A stretch of 64,000 nt of DNA from Oreohelix idahoensis. Lineage: Eukaryota > Mollusca > Gastropoda > Stylommatophora > Oreohelicidae. Below, in pieces: positions 11,272 to 23,600 of this stretch. Position 1 is the first letter of the stretch; each line of letters begins with the position of its first letter. The stretch lies in NCBI GenBank assembly GCA_024509875.1, contig JAMPIV010000595.1, positions 208,501 to 272,500 of the forward strand, given 5' to 3'. The notes under the pieces are model-generated. The model ran no database searches, had not been told where the DNA came from, and was given only the letters and a program-made list of their open reading frames with translations. A program made the position numbers and the translations under genes.

Positions 11272-12204
11272 TCAGATAAATTCATCAGAAAAGGATAAAA
11301 AAAATAATGATCAGGCTGATCAGGAGTATTACTCAGCAAAAATAACAATAATTCTTAAGTGGATCAGATGTATTCTTCTGAAAATAAAAATAAAATAAAT
11401 CGTCAAATAGATCAGATGAGCTCCTCAGAAAACATATAAACTAATGGTCAAATAGATCAGATGAGCTCCTCAGAAAACATAAACTAATGGTCAAATAGAT
11501 CAGATGAGCTCCTCAGAAAACATATAAACTAATGGCCAAATAGATCAGATGAGCTCCTCAGAAAACATATAAACTAATGGTCAAATAGATCAGATGAGCT
11601 CCTCAGAAAACATATAAACTAATGGTCAAATAGATCAGATGAGCTCCTCAGAAAACATATAAACTAATGGTCAAATAGATCAGATGATTGCTGAACAGCT
11701 GCTTCAAAGGTACCCAACATACGAGGAACATAGAAAGCACATATGGCCATCACCAGTACTTTTTTCGGGGAAAAAACTCTATGGTGATGCAAATAGCCTG
11801 AAGGTGACCACTGCTTTCTTTGAAAATATTCAAGTACACGTCTGAGAGTGAACAAAGATCAGATATGTTCCGCAGAAAACATATAACATAATTGTCAAGT
11901 AGATCAGATGAGCTTTTCCAAATAAAGAAACAAATATTTAAAAAAAATAAAAATAAAAATAACTATCCAGTAGATCAGATGAGCTTTTTCAAATAAAAAA
12001 AAAAAAAATAACTGTGAAGTAGATCAGATGAGCTTTTTCAAATTTAAAAAAAAAAAAAAAAAATAATGGTCAAGTAGATCAGATGAGCTTTATCAAATTA
12101 AAAGAAAAATAAATAAATAGAAATAAAAATAATGGTCAATTAGATCACATGAGCTCCTCAGAAACCATACACAATAGTGTGCAATTAGATCAGATGAGCT
12201 CATC
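11265..12204 (+). repeat. 45-bp minisatellite with core TAGATCAGATGAGCT
   Basis: Regular units start at 11401, 11446, 11489 (after a 43-bp unit), 11534, 11579, 11624 and 11669. Degenerate units precede (11265-11400) and follow (11858-12204); the later ones carry expanded A-rich spacers. The second LINE tail (11684-11857) interrupts the array. Confidence 0.93.
11684..11857 (+). pseudogene. Second LINE C-terminal fragment in the minisatellite
   Basis: Translation gives AEQLLQRYPTYEEH, a Trp, KLYGDANSL and ending in FFENIQVHV before TGA. It aligns with the C-terminus of the LINE piece ending at 11229 (EHLLQYCPTY, KLFGDVGSL) and more closely with the minus-strand fragment at 42.1-42.35 kb (AEHLLQ, CPTYEQQ, LENIKVHV, with the same DNA after the stop). 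Only about 50 codons remain. Confidence 0.75.
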
Positions 12205-14689
12205 ATGACAGATCAAGAAATAGAAGAATACCAAACAAGTCGTTCTTTGGATTCTTTATTACGGCAACCTGAAGAAACTGATACCCGACATTTTTTTGTT
12301 TGTGTTCAAAATATCAAAGTGTTTTAGAAAATTCCGCGAAACGTGCAGAAAAGATGTCTTACTGTATAGTTTAAAATAATACAAATAAATATATCGTGCA
12401 AGTTTTCCAAGGCAAACAAAAATTTTTGCGGTCGACTACTGGCTTCGGAAATAGAATCACGTACTGGAAATTGCGAAAATATCGACATACTCATATTTTA
12501 GTTGTCATGTCAGATGTAGTCAAACCCCCCCCCTCCCCTCATGAATCGCTTTTTAGGATTGTATGGTAGGTTACAGTGTTACTATCAGGAACCACTTATC
12601 ATGGAGAACACTCCAAGGGTTACACCGCTGCTGTGTGGGTTTATATTATTGAACTATAGGCTCGCCCTCCTAAGGGTATGACCACACAAACAATGGCTGA
12701 CAAAAGTAATAACCACGTTTAAACAGGTACTTCCCTTTAAAGAATAAATACACACAACAAGGCCTCACATGGTCATCATAACGCATCAAATACAAGTATA
12801 AAAATACCAATGTAAACCTGCCTCAGCAGCTTAGACTATCATCTCCACACACTAAGATACAAACTAGGCCTCAAATGGCTGCTATGAATATTGCTCACAC
12901 GAGCGGCAAAAGCTATGACATAATCATCGACATATCAAACTACGGCCTGTAGATAATACCATCTAGACACTTCAAATGCTCTAGACTAAACAACGTAACT
13001 ATCACAAGACCAGAAAACATGGCAGGCACTACTCTTACAGTATCCCAATATAGAACACACAGCAATCAAGCTGGCTAAGCAGAACATGTCCTTCCCGGAC
13101 AAAAGGCTGACTTCTCTATAACATCTTTGCGCCTTTTTCCCCCCGACTTCCGGTAGTCACATGACGCTTTAATAGCTTCGTTCCTATTAGACGCCAACCA
13201 CGTAATGTGTAAATCCAGACTTCTGCAGGACTGACACAAAGTTGTTTAATATGTTTCACATCTAATAGCAATAGTTAACTTACTTTTTTTTTTCTTATTC
13301 CTCACTATTGCTTCATCATAACTGATCACTTTGTTTTTAATTTTCAAATTGTGATATATGACATGAGGCTCACATGATTAGTGTAACATATGTTGCGCAT
13401 GAAAGTGTGTGCCCATGTACATCTGCAATGATGATCTAATAATCTAGATGAAGGTGATGTATATAAATATGAATTACTTCATTACAATATCTTATAGGAA
13501 AATCGTTGATTTGATTAACCGTTAACGAATAGTAGTAATGGAAAAAACAGTCTTTCGCACATTTAGCTATGAAGATAAGTGCAAAAAGCAATTACTAATA
13601 ATGAAAAAGTGAAATTATGAAAAATTTTCTAAAATTTACTAACCTCCTTTTCCTTCGCAAAACACTACATAAAATTAAATTCCGCAGGTATGAATTATAT
13701 CCACACAGGATTGAAATTGTGGAACAAGCTGTGAACGGGCTATGCTCTGGGAAACTCTACGCTCTGCGTATTTTGGTAAAACCGTACTGACTTCTCAGTC
13801 GCTAGTCTTTTGTTTTCAATCGCTCTGGCGGGCATTCTGTTATGTCCAAATGTGGTGACATTCACTTTGTTTAAACAGGGGATTAAGCCCTCAAACGAAT
13901 TATTTTTATTGCCAAGCCGGCCGTCTCCCGCGCCAAAAATAACTTTCCTACCGAGCCAGCTGTGTTCCAAAAGATAAAGGTTGAGAAATATCAAAATGGT
14001 CATTAAAGTTACACTTCAGTAAAAGCCGTGATTAGGAAAGAGGAAAACCGGGAGAGAAATAAAATAAGAACGATCATCAAAAAGGTAATATACGAAACAA
14101 ATAGGAACCCTTTATCACACCCCAACACTTTTTTTCAACAAAAAGGCCCCCTTAAAAGAGTTCAAGCTTCAGGGCCCCCAAAATGTAGATACCCCACTGT
14201 TTTTCTTCTTATGTTTTTCGGTTTTCCTCCACCTCTTAACTTACCCCGGGGATTCCAAAACAGGGACTAATTCAATTCTTGTAAAATTGAAACTGTTTTA
14301 TTCCTGTGCAGCAGGGGTCAACAACGGGTCAATCTTATTCTACTGGTAGATCCCAGGCGATCACGTGATAGACCTTTGGGTGTTTGAGGACGAAAATATA
14401 AATTCTTAACCTTTGTAAATTTCTGACTAGTTCTCTACCTCCACCGCTTTGACATGCGGCATTCCTAGGTTTAAAGATACTTACACGGCACTCACAGTGA
14501 AAATTCGGAAGGTAAATTACTAAATTTTATTTTGCTTGTGAATTGCATAAAACAGAAAGCGATCTTTTCTTTGAGGTGAAGATAACATTCGGTAATGCAT
14601 TTAATTTTAAATTTCCAGCTCCCTCTCACTGGGATTGCAGGAGTCTGATCTTGCGGCAGATATACAATAATGAACAATAGATGAAGAGA
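12205..14689. other. Region with no recognised gene
   Basis: AT-rich sequence without a convincing coding region. A 40-codon ATG frame (12205-12327, plus strand) directly follows the minisatellite; I do not recognise it and it may be chance. CAGGGGTCAACAACGGGTC near 14311 resembles one end of a hAT element, but I found no partner end. Confidence 0.5.
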
Positions 14690-15560
14690 AGACGCTGGCG
14701 ATGGATAGGGCACACATTGAAACCTGTTGAAAGCATTACAGGGCAGTCCTTGTTCTTCAACCTTGTGACATTATTTGGGTCGTTCTCTGCTTCACTCCGG
14801 CAGTAATTAGTTACATTTGTTGTACTGACTAATTGCGTGCTTTTCAGCGGTCAGCCCATTTTTTTCTTTCTCTTCGGCTTCTTGTACTTTTCAGACATTC
14901 TTACACTCCTCTCACTGATATGTCGTCATGTCTGTTTGTCACCCGTCCCTCCCTGCCTTGCAAGAAACGGCTGATATAATTATTAATCGACAACCATGTT
15001 GTTTAATCTCAGGTCTGGCCGACATCAGCTTTCTTTGCCAAGATGGTAAAGAGACGGATTTTGTGTGCGCAAGCGACAGATAACAAGATTACTCGTCTGT
15101 GCGAAACATTTTGGACAGACATGCATGACATCATCGTCTCCGGCACACATTGTTACAAAGACATTACTTTATATTAAAATAATAATAAGTTATTTGTAAA
15201 CATTGCCGAGAGAGGATCGGATGTTTTCATTCCATATATGGGAGACGTGACTTTTTGCATCACGCATATTATTTCAGGCGGAAATAATTTTGATATTAAC
15301 CCACTAAACACGCATGTTTGAAACGATTGGAGCTTTCTTAGCATCGTAACAAACTAAATGCAGGGGAAGACAAGCAATATAACCTGACATGTTTCAGTGT
15401 CAAGACACTGTGAGGATCGCTTGCCAAGACGAAACCAGACTGCCAGAAGTTAGAATTCAGAATTCCATTTATCAGACCGGACTTTGTGGAACATCTTGAA
15501 GGACTTAAAGAGCCTAGGAAAATCATTTTAATAAGGAACCGGAATCTGAGGAAACTGAAA
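14690..15560 (+). repeat. Dispersed repeat, copy 1 (copy 2 at 60.04-60.98 kb)
   Basis: About 870 bp colinear with 60040-60975, with many substitutions and small indels. Shared blocks include GACAACCRTGTTG, TATATGGGA, CAGACCGGACTTTGTGGA and CATTTTAATAAGGAA. The start translates as RRRWRWIGHTLKP then SITGQSL, the C-terminal WIGHTLRKP pattern of RTE-type endonuclease/reverse transcriptases, so at least the 5' part derives from a LINE. It is old and non-coding now. Confidence 0.8.
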
Positions 15561-16735
15561 CACGGCCCATCATCATCGGAAGATCGCCTTTGGTGGTAGG
15601 AAACAGATACTATAATTCATGCATATGCTTCAGGTTTCTTATCCGAGATTCACAACAAATGTTTCTGAGCTGAAGCATATCTGACTGCAGTATCACCGGA
15701 TAGTATCATTGGACTACGTGTCTAGGGAATACGCATCTTGGAAATCAACACCTAATTAGTGATGGGAAGTGTCTTTAGTGGAAGAACCTGAACTAGATAA
15801 GTAATAGTTAACTTGAAGAAACAAGGTCCAGAAGCCACCAATGGCCACAATGATAACAATAATAATCTATAATTTTCAGCTTTTAATTTTGTAAATACAT
15901 ATCTGCAAACATTACCAACCTTCTATTTTAAATTAATAAATGTACAGATATATTTTATAAATCGCAGTTAATTGATTGTGTTAAATTCTAGTTTCTGTTT
16001 TGAAATTTTATTACTGTGTGAAAATTAAGAAAATTAATTAATATTTAAAATTAATAGGGATAAATAACATGCTACAGTTCTCATCAACTAATAAAAGAGA
16101 CACCCTTGGAGCATATGATAGGTCTAACCACAAGGCGACCTACTTTACAGCTCTTTTCTACAGCTACCATCTATACTGTGCAATTAACTACCTGACTTGC
16201 CATGTGCCATCCATACCATTAGTTCACCAATTCTCTTCTCCAGTGCTGGGAACTATCTATTTTTTGTAACTTCCATCACGCCCTACTGGGGGAGGGGGGG
16301 GGGGGGGGCGTTCATCCGGGATAATCCATATTGCTACATTATACTGTCCAAGAATAGAACTGAACTTTTCACCGCAATAAAAGAAAACATTCATAAAAAT
16401 GAAATGGAAACAAATGAAGATGAAAATAATAATTTTTCAAATCACGTTGAATGAAACAAAAAGGCAGTTCTTCTGAATTCCTTTCTCCCTTTTTCCAAAA
16501 TCAATGACATTGATTGATACATTTTATTCAGGTTTATTTTAAAGATTGCATATTTTAAAAAAAAAATAAATAAAAAGCTGTAGGTCTACGTGCAGAAATG
16601 TGATTGGAAGATCGTGTTCCATAAGCAACGGAGGAAAAAAACTCAAGTAGATACAGTAGACACGGTGAGATATCATAGGAGTCATATTTTCCATCCAACT
16701 TGTTCCAACATTTCGGATTTATCATGTGGATAGTC
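15561..16735. other. Region with no recognised gene
   Basis: AT-rich, with no supported coding sequence. It contains a G5-A-G15 tract (16288-16308). Confidence 0.5.
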
Positions 16736-17285
16736 AGTAAAGGAAAAAGAAAAGAACAATATGTACTGAAGAGATTGAATGTACAACGCGGGGCTTTAGT
16801 AATGTAAAAAGGCAAAAAAACGATGTACTGAACAGATTCAATGTACACTATTGGACGTTAGTAATGAAAATAGATAACAAAAAAGATGTACAGAAGTGAT
16901 TCTATTTTCAATATGAGGCCCTAATGATGAAAAAGTACAAGAAAAAGATGAGCCGAAGACATTCATATAAAGAAAATAATGTACTGAAGAGATTCATATA
17001 AAGAAAATAATGTACTGAAGAGATTCATGTGTACAATATGGGACGCTAGCAATGGACACAATAAAATAAAAGATGCACTGAAGAGATTCATGTGTACAAT
17101 ATGGGACGCTAACAATGGACAAAATAAAATAAAAGATGGACTGAAGAGATTCATGTGTACAATATGGGACGCTAGCAATGGACAAAATAAAATAAAAGAT
17201 GCACTGAAGAGATTCATGTGTACAATATGGGACGCTAGCAATGGGCAAAATAAAATAAAAGATGCACTGAAGAGATAGATTGTAC
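16736..17285 (+). repeat. 63-bp minisatellite with a decay gradient
   Basis: Four near-identical 63-bp units from about 17022 to 17274 (GATTCATGTGTACAATATGG at 17022, 17085 and 17148 and again one period on). Progressively degraded units extend left to about 16740. Because 63 is a multiple of 3, the array is open in several frames on both strands, giving repeated 21-residue peptides. I take these frames as by-products of the period. Confidence 0.92.
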
Positions 17286-17584
17286 AATGACCCGATAAAG
17301 AGTTGAACACGTGACCCCGTCGCTCTTATTATTTGATCACAGATTGTATCGCATGGGAAATGAGATGGCATATTACAATATACATTCCTTGTCTTTTCAA
17401 TATGCATGTTGTGTGTCAAACAGTTCCGAAGCATGCATTTGTTTTTGGTGTTTAGAGAGATCAGTGAAACGAGGTAGACATTTGTACAAGCAGCAAAAGC
17501 CAAAGTTATAAAGTGATATAATTACATTTGCAATCTCATAGGCTAAAAACAATACACAATCACTAACCGTCAGCTCTCCATAGA

Positions 17585-17860
17585 GCAATCTTTTTCTTCT
17601 TCGTCTCCTTCTCCAACATCCTCCTCTTCTTCTTCTTTCTCCTTCTCCTCCTCTTCTTCTTCCTCCACATCCTCCTCTTATTCTTCTTCGTCCTCCTCTT
17701 CCACATCCTCCTCCTATTATTCTTCATCTCGCTCCTCTTCTTCTTTCTCCACATCCTCCTCCTCTTATTCTCCTTCTTCCTCCACATCCTTCTCCTCTCA
17801 TTTATCTTCTTCCTCCACATCCTTCTTCTCTTCTTCCTCATCCTCTTCTTCTTTTGCAAG
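17585..17860 (+). repeat. Polypyrimidine tract of about 275 bp
   Basis: Almost pure C/T on the plus strand, with a loose higher-order repeat around TCCTCCACATCC. The minus-strand Lys/Arg-rich frame here is a consequence of composition. Such tracts can form triplex DNA. Confidence 0.9.
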
Positions 17861-18186
17861 TACCATGCCTAATGGCATAGCGACCTTATCTCTCCAAAAC
17901 TTCCTGTCTCCAGTAACGCTGACCAATTCTCTTGTTGACTTCTTTCCGTGCCATGATGTCAGACTGACCAATATCTTCTTTTTTTAATCGAATGTTATCC
18001 TTTTATTTAAATTGCCTTATTTCTGTTCTCCTTATATATTCCATATTTCTTCTATTCATTACAGTATGCCTTAAAAAAGACGATTGCTTCATTCTATTAT
18101 TTTGTGCATTGCCTTCTGATTTAACCACCGTCATAACCCTTCTTTAGCTGCCCATGGTAATCTTAATACTGTAAAACCAGAGCTTT

Positions 18187-18455
18187 GTGGCCTCAAGTGC
18201 TTTTGCTGCTTGTTTACTAGTAGCACAGGCGAGGATCCCAATGTGTCTATACAGGAATCACATATTTTATAAATATTTTTTGTGGAGGGTAGGTTTCCTA
18301 ATTTTTAACTTTTGCCAGGGCAGCGGCCGTATGGTCTATTCTGTACGATTTCCAACTGCCAAGGGATTTTTAACGTGCGTAACTTGCAGACCGGACCTCT
18401 TGTTTTTTCACCCTTATCAGTAAAGGCTAGGCATGTAATCTCGCTATACAGAGAT

Positions 18456-18503
<48 letters not shown>

Positions 18504-18635
18504 GTATGACATCATTAGGAACCAGCGGTTCTGAAAAAAAATTCCATCAATAATATTCCCTATACTGAGAGCAAACCCGGTTACTTTAGAATTAAAGGCG
18601 TACGACATACCTCTTAGCCACTCTGATCCCTCCCC
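18187..18635 (-). mobile_element. tRNA-derived SINE, minus strand, with poly-G expansion
   Basis: Homologous in reverse to the SINE at 43294-43794. The minus strand has the tRNA-like head with A-box-like GTGGCTAAGAGGTATG near 18622, then a conserved body (GGCAGCGGCCGTATGG, TTTCCAACTGCC and TTTTTAACGTGCG on the plus strand). A run of 46 G at 18457-18502 sits where the other copy has only a short GGGGAGG. Confidence 0.85.
18457..18502 (+). repeat. Poly-G tract (46 G)
   Basis: The longest homopolymer in the window, arising inside a SINE at a short G-rich site. Its true length is uncertain in any assembly. Confidence 0.9.
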
Positions 18636-18662
18636 CCAATTGCCTAATTCCTAGCTGAATAG

Positions 18663-19445
18663 CCAGTTAGGACTATTATAGTTCTAACCTATCAAAATGA
18701 CCACTGCGTCTGCATACAACCAATAGCAGAGAGTTTCGAGATTCCAGAGATCATTGACGACATATATAATCTTACGCCACGTCTTATCAGCTTTCCCTAT
18801 CAGGGCTGTCCAGTGTACCAGCAAACCAAACAAGCACTAAAAGAATCCATCATAACAAGAACACCATTTAAAACAGTAATTAAAGAAATAAAAGAAAACG
18901 CAAAAAACACAAACAGTAAAGTTGTAGAAGAAATAAAATCTCTTAAAGAAGAAATTAAAACTATTAAAACGCAGCAGTCAAAAGAACAGAAAATAACTAA
19001 CAAAACAAAAGAAAGCAGCAAGCCAGACAGGTCAGCTACAACTCTGGAAAATGTGAATTCACTGAAAAGTGCAGAGGCATTGCTACAAGAAGTGAAAGCC
19101 ATACAGTTCCAAATTACCCAGGATGTGGCTAAACTGACTGCACTGAAAGAAGAAAATGAAATAATGCTAGTCAAACTTTCCGAACTAAAAGAAGAAAGTG
19201 AAATAATACTAAAAAGAATGGAAAGTGAAAGGCAGGAGATCAACATAGGGAGAGAAGGGAATGTAGCATTAGATGAAAATAGGAAAGTGGTCAACCTAGA
19301 AGAAACTAGCTCTATCAAAGAACACGTTGATGCACTTTTACCATACATAACAGAAAAAGTTACGGATACAATGATAAGTTTTAATAAGGCTTTTCTAGAG
19401 AACTTGATTGATGATGGGTCCACGAGTGCAGGGAATACAGATTAA
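18663..19445 (+). CDS. LINE ORF1 protein, coiled coil, start missing
   Basis: Open from 18663 to the stop at 19443-19445, about 260 codons, with no good ATG near the start, so the N-terminus is probably lost or lies upstream of the SINE. The sequence is very rich in Lys, Glu and Ser with heptad-like Leu/Ile spacing from about residue 70 onward, typical of a trimeric or dimeric coiled coil. There is no CCHC knuckle, unlike many I-clade ORF1 proteins. By position it is the RNA-binding ORF1 product of the LINE; ORF2 starts 40 bp later. The function is inferred from position only. Confidence 0.7.
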   Translation, partial: PVRTIIVLTYQNDHCVCIQPIAESFEIPEIIDDIYNLTPRLISFPYQGCPVYQQTKQALKESIITRTPFKTVIKEIKENAKNTNSKVVEEIKSLKEEIKTIKTQQSKEQKITNKTKESSKPDRSATTLENVNSLKSAEALLQEVKAIQFQITQDVAKLTALKEENEIMLVKLSELKEESEIILKRMESERQEINIGREGNVALDENRKVVNLEETSSIKEHVDALLPYITEKVTDTMISFNKAFLENLIDDGSTSAGNTD

Positions 19446-19484
19446 GAGCAAATTGATAGTTAACCAAAATAAAAGGGATAATAG

Positions 19485-22400
19485 ATGATGTTAAAATTCA
19501 ATTTAGAAAGATTTAAAATTATACAGTGGAATTGTAGGGGTATCAAAAAGAATTTTGCACCCCTACTATCAGAGACAGGATTAACTACTGATATATATGC
19601 TCTTCAAGAGACCCATTTAAACCCAAATAGTAGATATAGTTGTAAGGGCTTTAAGATACTTAGACACGATAGGAAAGAAGGTAGAGGAGGTGGTGTCGCA
19701 GTCTTAGTTAGCGAAAAATTTAAAATCATAGACTGGGAAGTTTTTTTAATACAACCAATATAGAAGGTATCCAGGTTACTATAGCAGCTGAACCAAACAA
19801 TCTAACAATTCTAAATGTATATGCTAAAGATGGCATAATTAAAGATGAAGAAATACTAGCCATAAGCACCAGACTAGGCCCCAAAACAATCATAGTAGGC
19901 GATTTTAATTCCCATCATTGTGCTTGGGGTGGACAACATACAGATAATGCAGGAAAATGCCTACTTGACTTCATAGAAAACAATGAACTACTAATACTAA
20001 ATGATGGATCTGCAACAAGAATTAATCCACAAGCTAATAGGGCAGACTCAGCAATAGACATAAGTATAGCAACTAACAACCTAGCGAATGTAAATTGGGA
20101 AGTGTTACAAGACACAAACTCAGATCATCTGCCCATTGTAATAACCATGCATGAAAATGTCATTCCAAACCCAGAACCAAAGAAACCTACCTTCAACTAT
20201 AAAAAAGCAAACTGGGAAGCTTTCCAATCAGAGCTGGAGGTGATGGAATATAAAGACATGGAATCAGATGATACTGACTTGTGGGCAGAAACACTGACCA
20301 ATGAAATTCTGAAAATAGCAATAAAGTATATACCAAATAAAAATATGCCACAACACCTTAAACAAAAAAATAACATTAATAAGAAAAGAGAAACTCAATG
20401 GAATAAAGAACCAGTTGCCTGGTGGAATAAAAGCTGTGCAGAAATTCATGAGAGAAGAAAAAGGGCCTTACAAAAATATAGAAATAACAGAACAGAAGAA
20501 AATTATGATAAGTATAAACTTATTAGGAATGAATCTAACAGAATAATATTCAAAGCCAAAGAAACTAACTGGAAGGAGTTTTGTCAGTCACTTAAACCTA
20601 GCACTCAAATTAGAGAAGTATGGAGAAAGCTTAAGGCAATCAAAGGGAACAATAAGAAAACAATAATGCCAACAATCAAACTACCAAAGAGAGCAGAAAC
20701 AGATAAAGAAAAAGCTAATGCCCTTGCCGAGTATTTCTATAAAGTCAGTGCAAAAAGTAGCCTTGGACAGGAAGAAAATGAGAGAAGAGAAAGACTTAGG
20801 ATACAGTTTTTAAAAGAACTACCAGACCAGATAGATGAAACAAACTATTTAGATGCTGATATAACGGAGGAAGAAGTAACTAATGCAATAAAAGATAAAT
20901 CTAATACTGCCTCAGGGCAAGATATACTTAGTTATGAAATCCTTAAGAAAGTACCCAAAAGAACTATAAACATAATAACTTCACTTTATAACAAAATCTG
21001 GAGCTTAGGAAAGATACCAAAAGCATGGAAAGTAGCTATGATAGTACCCATTCTAAAACCCAATAAGGAAGCCCATGATGTAAGTTCATATAGGCCTATC
21101 TCCTTAACATCACAACTAGGTAAAATACTGGAAACTGTTGTGAATAAAAGAGTTAAATTCTACCTAGAAAAAAAACCAGTTATATAGCCCAAACCAGTCA
21201 GGGTTTAGAGCAGACAGAAGTACAGTAGACCAGCTTGTAAGATTAGAAACACGATGTAAAGCTAGGGTTCAAGAGGAAAGAGAAAACAGTGGCAGTCTTT
21301 CTAGATGTAGCTAGAGCATATGATGAATGCTGGCGAGATGGAGCTCTTTACAAAATGAAAAAGATTGGCATTAATGGTCAAACATATAGGTACCTAGAAA
21401 ACTTTTTACAGGACAGGTATTTTGCTGTACAGGTGAATAATGATAGGTCAGAAATATATGAACAACAGAATGGGATTCCTCAAGGATCAGTGATCTCTCC
21501 TTCAATTTTCACTATAGCTGTAAATGATTTAGCAGATGAATTTAATGACATAAAGAATGCAGTATCACAATTTGCAGATGACTGTGCCATTTGGCGATCT
21601 GGAAAAAACTTGGACCATGTTTACAAAAAACTTCAAAATCAAATAGACAAAGTTTCAGAGTGGATGAAAAGTTGGGGCTTCCAAATTAATGTAAACAAAA
21701 CAGTAGGTATGATTTTCAGCAAAGGAAATTTAAAAAAAAAAATAACAAAATCAATATAACCATTAAAGGACAGAAAATATGTACCTCCTCAACAACAAGA
21801 TTTCTGGGCATAACTTTAGATAAACAACTAAATTATAATAAACATATAGACAATTTGGTAGAAAGCTGTAGGGGACCCCTAAATATACTAAGGATTGTAA
21901 AGGTAATGGATGGGGGGCCAGCAATAAAATAATGCTTATGTTCTACAAGTCTTTCATCAGGGGGAAACTGGATTATGCCAGCATAGTCTATGACTCAGCT
22001 GCAGCTTCTAACAAAGCAAAACTGGACAGGATTCAAAATGCAGCCATGAGAACCATTACAGGTGCATTTATATCGACACCAGTAGAAGCTCTAGAAGTAG
22101 CTCTCGGCATACCTCCCCTTGGTCTAAGACGGAAAGAACTGAGATTAAATTATTGGAGTAAAGTAGCACAAGAAGTGACCCACCCAGCACATAAAGCATT
22201 TGTCAAAAAACCAACCAAGTGTATGGGACGTTCCCTTAGATAAAGATAGATATCCAACAGGGTGGAGAACTATAGAAGACCTAATACAGTTCAAAGAACT
22301 ATCAAACACAATTGAAAATAGTAATAAATACAGAAGCAAAATACCACCATGGGAACTAAAAACACCAATCATAGACTACTCACTTACTGAAAAGATCAAA

Positions 22401-23300
22401 CAAAACATAGAAGATAAGGAAGCCAAAATGATAAGTAGAAAGTTCATAGGGCAACTAACTAAACAAAGTCTGGCCGTCTACACTGATGGATCCAAGGGTG
22501 ATAGTGGGCAACTAGGTGCCGGAGTTGTAATACCACAATGGGGAATAAAAAAGAACTACAGTGTAACGGAAGGGGCATCGATTTTTACTGCAGAGATGAT
22601 AGCAATTCTTAAAAGTCTAGAAATAATCGAAGATAACCCACCAGAAGCTGTTACGATATTTACAGACTCACTATCATCACTACAAGCACTAGAACACCCA
22701 GGTAAATGTAGCCGGCCAGACATAAAGGAAGAAATTCTAGCAATTAATACATCACTAGAGAACAGAGGATGTAGTGTGAGGCTAGTGTGGGTTCCAGCAC
22801 ACATAGGTATAGCTGGCAACGAGTTGGCGGACCAGAACGCCAAGAAGGGAAGAACAAGTAAAAACAATATAAAAGCAGGACTGGGAAGGTCAGAGATCAA
22901 GAGCCAAGTGAAGGAAACTATAAACGAGGAATGGAAGACAACATGGAAGAAAAGTAGAAAAGGCAGACACGCGTTCAAACTGCTGAAAGAACCAACGAGG
23001 ACATGCCAGGTCAGAGACGAATTAAAGATACCATCGAACAAAAAACTGTGGCGTCTCCGACTCGGTGCAGCATACTTCATGGTAGAAGAACCACACTGCC
23101 AAGAGTGTCAGGAAGAGAATGACATAGACCACTACCTGATCCACTGTAAAAAGTATGAACAACAAAGGCTTGAATTAAAAACTTACTATAGAAATCACAA
23201 TATAGACTTAACAAGTGATAAGGTTTTAAGTATAGATGCCCCAAGAGATGCCCAATCAATACTTAAAAGATATATACATAAAACAAAGGAAAAAATATAA
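19485..23300 (+). pseudogene. LINE ORF2: APE endonuclease, reverse transcriptase, RNase H
   Basis: Enzyme for target-primed reverse transcription. Starting at ATG 19485: APE-type endonuclease (IQWNCRG, LQETHL, RGGGVAVLV, VGDFNSHH, SDHLPI), then RT (SYRPISLTSQLGK, GFRADRSTVDQL, FLDVARAYD, NGIPQGSVISP, QFADD as the catalytic box, FLGITLD), a thumb/connection region, then RNase H (YTDGS, AEMIAIL, FTDSLSSL, VPAHIGIAGNELAD) and a terminal CX2C...HX4C motif (CQEC, DHYLIHC). All catalytic residues are visible. Frame changes occur at T7 (19741-19747), A8 (21168-21175), about 21245-21289, A11 (21732-21742), G6 (21912-21917) and A6 (22205-22210). The last piece, 22200-23300, is open for 366 codons. Stops inside domains were not seen apart from those caused by the shifts. 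Confidence 0.88.
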
Positions 23301-23600
23301 GGTTAGAACTTCAGGAAAACCATCCAACTAAATAGAAATTAAGCAGCAAGAACTAACAAAGCATTAACAAAAAAAATAAATACTCATAGGACAAGGAAAG
23401 ACAAGGTATTAAAAAAAAGGGACAACAACTCAAAAAGAACAAATACTAATACAAATTAAAACCAAGTGTAAAGGACAATAGTTATCTAGAAACAATACAA
23501 AAGAGAAAATAAAATTGACAAATACTAATATAAATAAAAATCAGCAACTGCAAAAGACAACAGTTATTTAAATTGAATACAAAATTAATAAATAAAATGA
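23301..23600 (+). other. LINE 3' UTR with imperfect tandem repeat
   Basis: A-rich tail region. A block containing ACAAATACTAATA occurs twice, about 80 bp apart (near 23439 and 23517), each followed by a block around GACAAYAGTTAT. The end near 23600 is approximate and no clean target duplication was found. Confidence 0.65.

Larger units (their letters stand above)
18663..23600 (+). mobile_element. I/Nimb-type LINE, nearly full length, frameshifted
   Basis: Two coding regions, ORF1 then APE-RT-RNase H ORF2, followed by an A-rich 3' UTR. The combination of APE endonuclease, RT and a C-terminal RNase H places it in the I superfamily (I, Nimb, Ingi and relatives). The 5' end is unclear: the open frame starts right after a stop at 18660-18662, just downstream of the SINE, without a clear ATG. 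ORF2 is broken by several frameshifts, nearly all at homopolymers. Confidence 0.88.

Noticed and set aside
17027..17510. Repeat proteins on both strands over the 63-bp array
   Set aside because: Frames are open only because the period is a multiple of 3; no start context or conservation supports them.
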